From Pycnopodia helianthoides (Eukaryota > Echinodermata > Asteroidea > Forcipulatida > Asteriidae): a stretch of 64,000 bases of DNA. Below the pieces are notes generated by a model, which searched no databases, was not told the DNA's origin, and was given only the letters and a program-made list of their open reading frames with translations. The translations under genes were made by a program, and so were the position numbers. This document shows, piece by piece, positions 58,201-64,000 of the stretch (its first letter is position 1; every line of letters begins with the position of its first letter). The stretch is from the NCBI GenBank assembly GCA_032158295.1, contig CM063261.1, positions 5,142,001 to 5,206,000 on the forward strand, given 5' to 3'.

Positions 58201-58263
58201 CCTAACTCAAAATCAGCTTCAGCAGAATCACTCAGATTCGGCTGACCAGTTTCTTCATACCCG

Positions 58264-59143
58264 TCAATATTGTGCCAAGACATTAATTACGGAAACCTCA
58301 ACTCCATTTACAATAGTTTTCAACTCTATCTCCGACCTGGGAGAGACTTCAGTGATTACTGCAAGCCTTGTGTGTGGGGGTATTTCTATGACTTGTATGC
58401 CCACGTTAGCAACCAATACGCGCACCGTTTTACCATTAGTGGTTTCACACGATTCATAAACACGACAACTAGCACCAACGCCATTGGTTTCTAACAACTC
58501 AGGTGGTTTCTCAACCAACACAGTCTTCCCACTCAAGTAATCTACCGAGGCACGAATATGACAGGTAAGAGTCTTCACCTCGCGGGGCAGTAAGTGTATA
58601 GGGCTCCTACCCGTTCGCGCACTCACCGGCTCACCAAAACTGCTATTCCCATTTCCCTCCCCCTTAACAGGAGTTGTAGTTAAACGATACCACTGAATGG
58701 CCATGGCCAATGCTTCCGCATCCCTTTGTTCCGGATCAATGACCATATCTTTTAACTGGTGGAGTATGTTACACCCAAGCAAAACAGAACATTTAGAATT
58801 AACTGCCTCACCCCCTGGAAGATCTTTGACAACTAGAAAATGTGCTTCAACCTTGATTCCAAGTATTATTAATGGGACTTGTACATACCCATCAATCGGT
58901 ACTTCCTGACAGCCTGCCCCCATACACACGTAGGTACGTTCCCACTGACTGCACTTCACTAAACTTTCCTACAAGATGATCCTTGTAAAATGATTCACTA
59001 ATTAATGAAGTTTCTGCCCCTGTATCCAAAATACACATTGCTAAAATGCCTGCCAAATTGACCTGAGCCTTGGGGCTTTGTTTAACCAACCTAGCAATCA
59101 AATCATCTGGAGACAACTCTGTCAAGACTTCCCTACATGACAC
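58264..59143 (-). pseudogene. Ty3/gypsy aspartic protease and linker
   Basis: CILDTGAETSLIS (near 59000-59040) holds the D-T-G active site. The shifted frame 58959-58264 has VLLGCNILHQLKDMVIDPE (the 'LLGxxxL' flap-distal block), a long linker with HLLPREVKTLTCHI and GIQVIEIPPHTRLAVI, and ends VINVLAQY. A frame change lies around 58900-58960. It would process the polyprotein in an active element. Lies between the zinc knuckle and the RT, as in the family. Confidence 0.82.
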
Positions 59144-59217
59144 TTCTCCCTAGGGTGAGGCCTTCACAGTATTAATTGTTCTGTCCTCCACCACTCGGCC
59201 TACAGAAGTGGAGGTAA

Positions 59218-60119
59218 CTAGTTTAATCCCTGGGAGTCCGATAGTGAACCCTTGCTCGTGGCGTCTGACTTATTCTGTACTATCGAGGTCTGTTTGTTCT
59301 GGCTCTCCAGCCATAAGGAACATTTAGCCCTGATATGTTCTACCCCCTTACAATGATAACAAATCACCGGGGGCCTATTACTCCACTGTTTTGGAGACTC
59401 AAGTTTGAGTACATGTTCCACCAATTTGGACAACTGATCTTGTTGACCCTTGATGCATTTTAGCATTTCTTGCTGTTGCTGCAAAATCTGTTGCCATTTT
59501 GGTTCATCTATTGCTTTCGTTGCAAGAGCACCAGCGGACTCCCTAGTGTCACAAGGAATGGGAGACTCGTCATCCTCACCATCATCTCCTACCATGACCT
59601 GTCTAACCTGGGTCCGTCGCTGCCTCGGTACCTTTCAATGTCCCTATACAACTCTAAGGCGCAGTCCCTCATTTCACTAAATGACTGCCCGATCATGCAA
59701 CCTCATCAATGACCTGGAGTAATCCATGAGGGATTCGTCTTCATGCTGGGTCATATCATACAAAGCTTTCTGTAATGATTGTACCGTCTCTTCAGCCCCC
59801 AAATGGCGATGGAGCACCTTTACCAGTGCCTTGTAATCTGATTTGACCCCTTCATTACATTTTATTTCGTCACGGGCTGTACCTGCCAAATGATGCACTA
59901 CTTGTGCTCTTTCTGCCTCCGGAATATGACGATGCTGTACATATATATCCACTTCTTCCAGCCACTCGCGTACAGTAGGGTCCCAACCTTTGTTGGTTTG
60001 CCATGGAACTTAGATGATTTGATCGGACACTGGGTACTTGGTTTACCCTTACCTTGTTTGAGCGCCTCTGTCAGCCCGGACACTAGCTTTTCAATCAAGC
60101 CAGCTTCCGACGTGGCCAT
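59218..60119 (-). pseudogene. Ty3/gypsy Gag with CCHC zinc knuckle, frame-disrupted
   Basis: Begins ATG at 60119 (MATSEAGLIEKLVSGLTEAL) and continues KFHGKPTKVGTLLYASGW; after a frame change it gives the capsid-like region DIYVQHRHIPEAERAQVVHH, LAGTARDEIKC and ESLMDYSRSLMRLHD (59952-59677). After another frame change 59595-59218 gives a glutamine-rich helix and the knuckle CYHCKGVEHIRAKC (C-X2-C-X4-H-X4-C, near 59320-59361), which binds RNA. At least two frameshifts. No clear 5' LTR or primer-binding site was found in 60120-61300. Confidence 0.8.
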
Positions 60120-61975
60120 GACTTGTGTTATAATTATAATGTATGGGTGCACCAAACGAGCGTGGTATGTCGTGCACAAGCAATCTCACTTGAGGCCCAT
60201 CAGGCAGACTTAACCAACTTACACAAATACAACAATGAATTGTGATACAGTAATTGACTCTCAAAACTTCATTGTTACATCATAAATTTCAGTGATAATC
60301 TCAGCATCGACTGGTCTTTCTCACAAATCTGTAACGATAATATCCTAATACAAGCACATACAGTTCTTGCTTCGTCGGTGTACCTTTAACACGCCTTTCT
60401 GTACTCTGCGGCTACACCAAAATTCTCTTCAGCACCCAAGCCCCACGGAGATGACCTTGTTCAGAGACATACTTCTGTAGCGTACTCCTGTATCCGTAGC
60501 CATCAGCAAATGACTCTGAAGAGGTTAAGGATGATTTTTACTTACCCTTCCTATATTTGTTCATAGTTAGCTGGCGTAGGTACAGGTAGGATTCGTCGTT
60601 GAACACGGGGTGTACACCTTTTGGGTGGCTGTATACTACTGCCAACACCACGATGGACACGCCCGACGTTCAATAAATGATGGAACTTTCCTAGCGTATT
60701 TAATGCAGTTATATTTATTTAATAAGAATAATTACCTAAACCTACTTATTACTGTGCACAGGCTAAGTTTGCTACTTTGTACATTAAGATACTAGAACTG
60801 GTGTTGGTAGAGATAATGAAAGGCACTGTACACTCCAGTGATCTGTAGAGAGAGAGAGCATAAGGCTATATGTGTGTGTGTTTCTATCCAGGACCCTGCC
60901 CATTCATGCATGGCCATAACAATAGTTAGGGATGCCCAGTTCTAAATACTTTCATAAATCTAAATAAGAAAAGGCTACTCCTCTCAATATTCTAAGGGGT
61001 CTTAATTATATACATAGTTTAGTCCACTTTCATGTTGGGGGTGTAGCATCACTAAGTGATCACTACAACTCCTTCTCCAACCACAATTGAACTGGATGCC
61101 ACTCAAGTCAAAGGTAGAACTGCTACTGTTTGTGAGTGTACCCCATCCGTGTTACCAAATTTATAGTGAGCTCAATAAAGAGTAAAGGACTGGACTACAT
61201 CACTCCAAGTTGTATTTCCCCGTATCTGTCGTTTTTTATTGTTTGTCCATTCCGAGAAAAACCTGTTGATATACCACACAGTGCAATCAACTTCAATTAA
61301 ACCGTACCGTTAAACAGAGTGGAACGTTAGTTAACACTTATCTGCATTATTAATAGTAATTCAATTCACACAATGATACAACAGAACTTATAATCATCTA
61401 AAAATAACTATTTCAAATCAAAAGTAATTAATCATGTCACCAGCCGATGCATCAAATGCCACAGTGATTCCTTACTCCATTTCTTAACAAAGCTCTAGGA
61501 AAGTGAGTTCGCTGTCAGCCTCCATGAAAAGTCAGCTTACTTTCCCGCGGGAACTACTCACACTGGCCTCACGCCAAATATCCCACCGCGGCGAACAAAC
61601 CAACGTTATCCAAAACACTTATTTAAAACCCATCGAAGAACACAGTCCCGATGGAAAAGAATCATTACCACTGCCAGAGAGATAATTACTCTAATTTACT
61701 TTATGATTTATAAGCAATCAAGAAAACCTAAAACATCCCTGAGGACCTATCTTGTTCGCCGTTCACATCCAGCGACCCACAAAACCTTACGCGGTCATGA
61801 ACATTCCGGGCCGGATGTAAACAATGAACACTGCCCTCTTTTGATGACCGATTTACAGAACATAACATTCATTGACCAAGCAAAATGCTATATCACTACA
61901 AATGGATGCATTGTTTATTGAAAAAATAAGGGTTGACACTGTAGGTCCCATAGTATGGTGTCCTTTAAAGGACAC
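60120..61975. other. Upstream flank of Ty3/gypsy element; possible decayed LTR
   Basis: No coding family seen. GA and TG simple tracts lie at 60846-60885. An AATAAAG signal is at about 61175 (plus strand). If an LTR existed it would be here, but no partner copy lies in the window for comparison. Confidence 0.3.
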
Positions 61976-61983
61976 TTTTCCGT

Positions 61984-62153
61984 TTCCTCGTGCGTGTGGG
62001 CAAACCCTCGTGCGTGTGGGCAAACCCTCGTGCGTGTGGGCAAACCCCCGTGCATGTGAGCAAAATCCTCTTGCATGTGAGCAAAACCCTTGTGCGTGTG
62101 AGCAAAACCTTTGTGCCTGTGAGCAAAACTCTCGTGCGTGTGAGCAAATCTAC
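61984..62153. repeat. 20-21-bp minisatellite, about eight units
   Basis: Unit CCTCGTGCGTGTGGGCAAAC, perfect three times, then diverging to TGCATGTGAGCAAAA forms. Open frames across it (CACEQN.. or FAHTH..) are artefacts of the repeat. Confidence 0.95.
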
Positions 62154-62169
62154 GGGCCAAGAGGGCAAA

Positions 62170-64000
62170 AACTAATAATTTTACAAACGAAAGGACAAAA
62201 TAAAAATCAAAGAAAAGAATTGTTAAAACATTGTTTTTACATTATAATCAAATCCAAATTAAACTAACAAACGCAACATTTATCAAACGGACTTAACTCT
62301 CAACCAAACTAATAAAACAAAAAACGCAATCAATCAAATACAAATAAAACATTTTTTTTAAACAAAATCAACTAAAAAACAACTGCATAAATCAAAGGCA
62401 ATTACGGACGAATGACAAACAATAAAGTCAAATCTAACAACTATCATCAAAAACGAAATCAAATTAACTACTACAAAAAGATTGAGGGCGGTTGTCAAAA
62501 GCAAACGGCACACCACACGAAATAAACTCCCATATGAACCAATGCTAACTACTTAATATTCAAAAATACTCAAAAACTCGTTCAAGTTTCTCAGACACTT
62601 GAAAACCAATCAAACATAATTTCGGACGACCAAACCTCAGAATTCTTTTAAAATTGTTGCAGGTCAGCCGTTTGCAATTTGTTTTAACTAAACAGAAAAA
62701 CCCCCGAAAACATGCATATTCCCATGAATTTTAAACTATTTAGTGTGGCGCACTCCTAAATACAAAATGCAACAACTAACAAACGACCTAGCGATCAATC
62801 TTACCGAGAAACTAAGGACTAACTAAAACTCAATGTTATTGGCGTACGAGTTGAATGGGAACTTATATGTGCTTTTGGGTCACCACACTAAATACGCAAA
62901 CATTCATGCGCCAATCCGGTTATCATAAAATGTAACCCAACATAATCTTTTGAATTATAACGTTTTTTGGGGTCATGCAATAGATTGTGTAAATATAACA
63001 ATCTTTCCGAACCTGGGGGGCTCTGTGCTTCAACTTTTGAGAGGACTGGATAAATTGAGGCTATTAGGTTGGTCCGTTTTGGCTTGGGAAATGGAAAAGT
63101 GTTGCACGAAAACTGGCAGCAAATCGGTTTTGGAAAAAACACATTTTCGGGGGTGTTTTTTTCTGGTGTAGGCCCTAGTAAGCAAAAATTCCAAACAGCT
63201 GACCTGCCAAAAATTGAAAAGAAATCTGAAGTTCAGTTGTCCGAAAATATGTTTGGTTGGTTTTCAAAAGGCTGAAAAACTTGATCGAGTTTTTGAGTAT
63301 TTTTGAACATTTATTTAATTAGTTAGCATTGATTCATACGGGAGTTTATTTATTGTGGTGCACCCATAACAATAATTACAACAGCACTGAACATACGCAA
63401 CCGACGTCGACTTAGTCCTTAGTTTGCTCGGTCGTTTGATAGTTTTGTCTTAAAGGAACATTACAGAATTGGTAAGAACAAAACTTGTAAAATTTACTTT
63501 TTGATCACAGATTTACACAAATCTTACACAGTCTAAAGATGATGATAGGAGAAAATATCCCTTAAAATTTTTTTATGTCTGAACTAATTTTCCGATTGGA
63601 GTTTATCGCCCAGTGAGCGTTTTATTCATTTTTTTAATCTATATGATTTCATGCAAATGTGTAATCGGTGTTTCACTATTTTCTCATGAATCCAGATGGC
63701 CGATCGATCTCAAACTTCTACAGGTTTTCAGTTTATGTATATGATGGATTACTTAAAGTGCTTACACTGACAGCAACTGTTTTGTTAGCAAAAACCAATT
63801 CTGTAATGTTCCTTTAAGCTTTTGATAACCGCTCTCAATCTTTTTGTGATGGTTAGTTTGATTCCGTTTTCAATCATAGCTGTTTGTTGGGACTTTAATT
63901 TGATTGATCGTCACTCTTCCGTACCTGTCTTTTGATTTACATTGTATGTGTTCTTTTCAAGGATTCGTTCTTTGATCGATGTTGGTGTTTTGTTTTTGTT
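62170..64000. mobile_element. Large nested fold-back repeat, running off the window
   Basis: 62450-62510 ('ctacaaaaagattgagggcggttgtcaaaagc') pairs with the reverse complement of 63820-63885, and outer parts 62280-62450 pair with 63885-64000. An inner pair is 62520-62620 with 63240-63350. The left arm is almost free of G over several hundred bases (A/C/T-rich), giving a strong strand asymmetry. A MITE (63450-63817) sits inside the right half. Interior 62880-63360 matches 26500-26935. Confidence 0.65.
63450..63817. mobile_element. Intact TTAA-flanked MITE (Kolobok/piggyBac-like), 368 bp
   Basis: TTAA at 63450-63453 and 63814-63817. Inverted ends AGGAACATTACAGAATTGGT and ACCAATTCTGTAATGTTCCT are perfect over 20 bp. 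No coding. Truncated relatives lie at 55902-56190 and 56315-56500. Confidence 0.9.

Noticed and set aside
57341..60179. Joining the gypsy piece here with the integrase piece at 13930-14960 as one element
   Set aside because: They are over 40 kb apart with host exons between, and nothing shows they belong to the same copy.
61872..62267. 131-codon Cys-rich frame (CACEQN repeats)
   Set aside because: Product of a 20-21-bp minisatellite.

Overview
This is a eukaryotic, AT-rich, intron-rich and transposon-saturated window. It most likely comes from a marine invertebrate deuterostome or a similar animal. That guess rests on a spliced discoidin-type gene, C2H2 zinc fingers, an SGNH-bearing Ngaro/DIRS element, L2/CR1-like LINEs, TTAA-flanked MITEs and abundant Helitron-like repeats. 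The species cannot be fixed from sequence alone. There are no bacterial operons, no CRISPR and no convincing rRNA or tRNA genes.

Host genes. (1) The end of a C2H2 zinc-finger gene lies on the minus strand at 625-1178 (two phase-matched exons). (2) A candidate small three-exon gene lies on the minus strand at 8748-9863, embedded in Helitron-like DNA. (3) A plus-strand gene runs from at least 19547 to 52032. Its last three exons (21079-21205, 38629-38797, 51877-52032) together encode one complete F5/8 type C (discoidin) domain ending at a stop. A phase-1 cysteine-containing exon (19547-19777) precedes them. Its two large introns (17.4 kb and 13.1 kb) hold most of the mobile DNA in the window.

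Layout. 1.2-13.9 kb: a block of minus-oriented, non-autonomous Helitron-like copies placed end to end, with CTAG/CTAA 3' ends, terminal hairpins and internal arrays of ~130-bp units. 13.9-15 kb: a decayed Ty3/gypsy integrase piece. 15-19.5 kb: repeat remnants and an inverted-repeat element. 21.6-24.2 kb: a LINE with two nested insertions. 24.3-38.5 kb: plus-oriented copies of the same Helitron-like superfamily, including head-to-tail units at 29.85-35.5 kb, with a LINE 5' fragment at 35.6-36.6 kb. 39.2 kb: a MuDR-like MITE. 40.3-49.6 kb: an Ngaro-type DIRS retrotransposon cut by a 5.1-kb terminal-inverted-repeat element that holds hAT-like transposase exons. 49.8-50.9 kb: a 37-bp minisatellite and a second DIRS (PAT-like) fragment. 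52-55 kb: 3' flank of the discoidin gene. 55-56.5 kb: more of the ~130-bp repeats and broken MITEs. 57.3-60.1 kb: a truncated minus-strand Ty3/gypsy element. 62-64 kb: a large fold-back repeat with an intact TTAA MITE.

Most striking is the Helitron-like family. Its terminal hairpins keep pairing while their sequences change. Copies sit head to tail. Each internal unit carries an inverted CCGG/GGAAG core beside a direct repeat of AGGTCA-type half sites (spacing 5 in one array class, 4 in the other), plus recurrent TGACGTCA palindromes. All gene calls here are from reading frames, splice signals and motif recognition only; no database search was possible.
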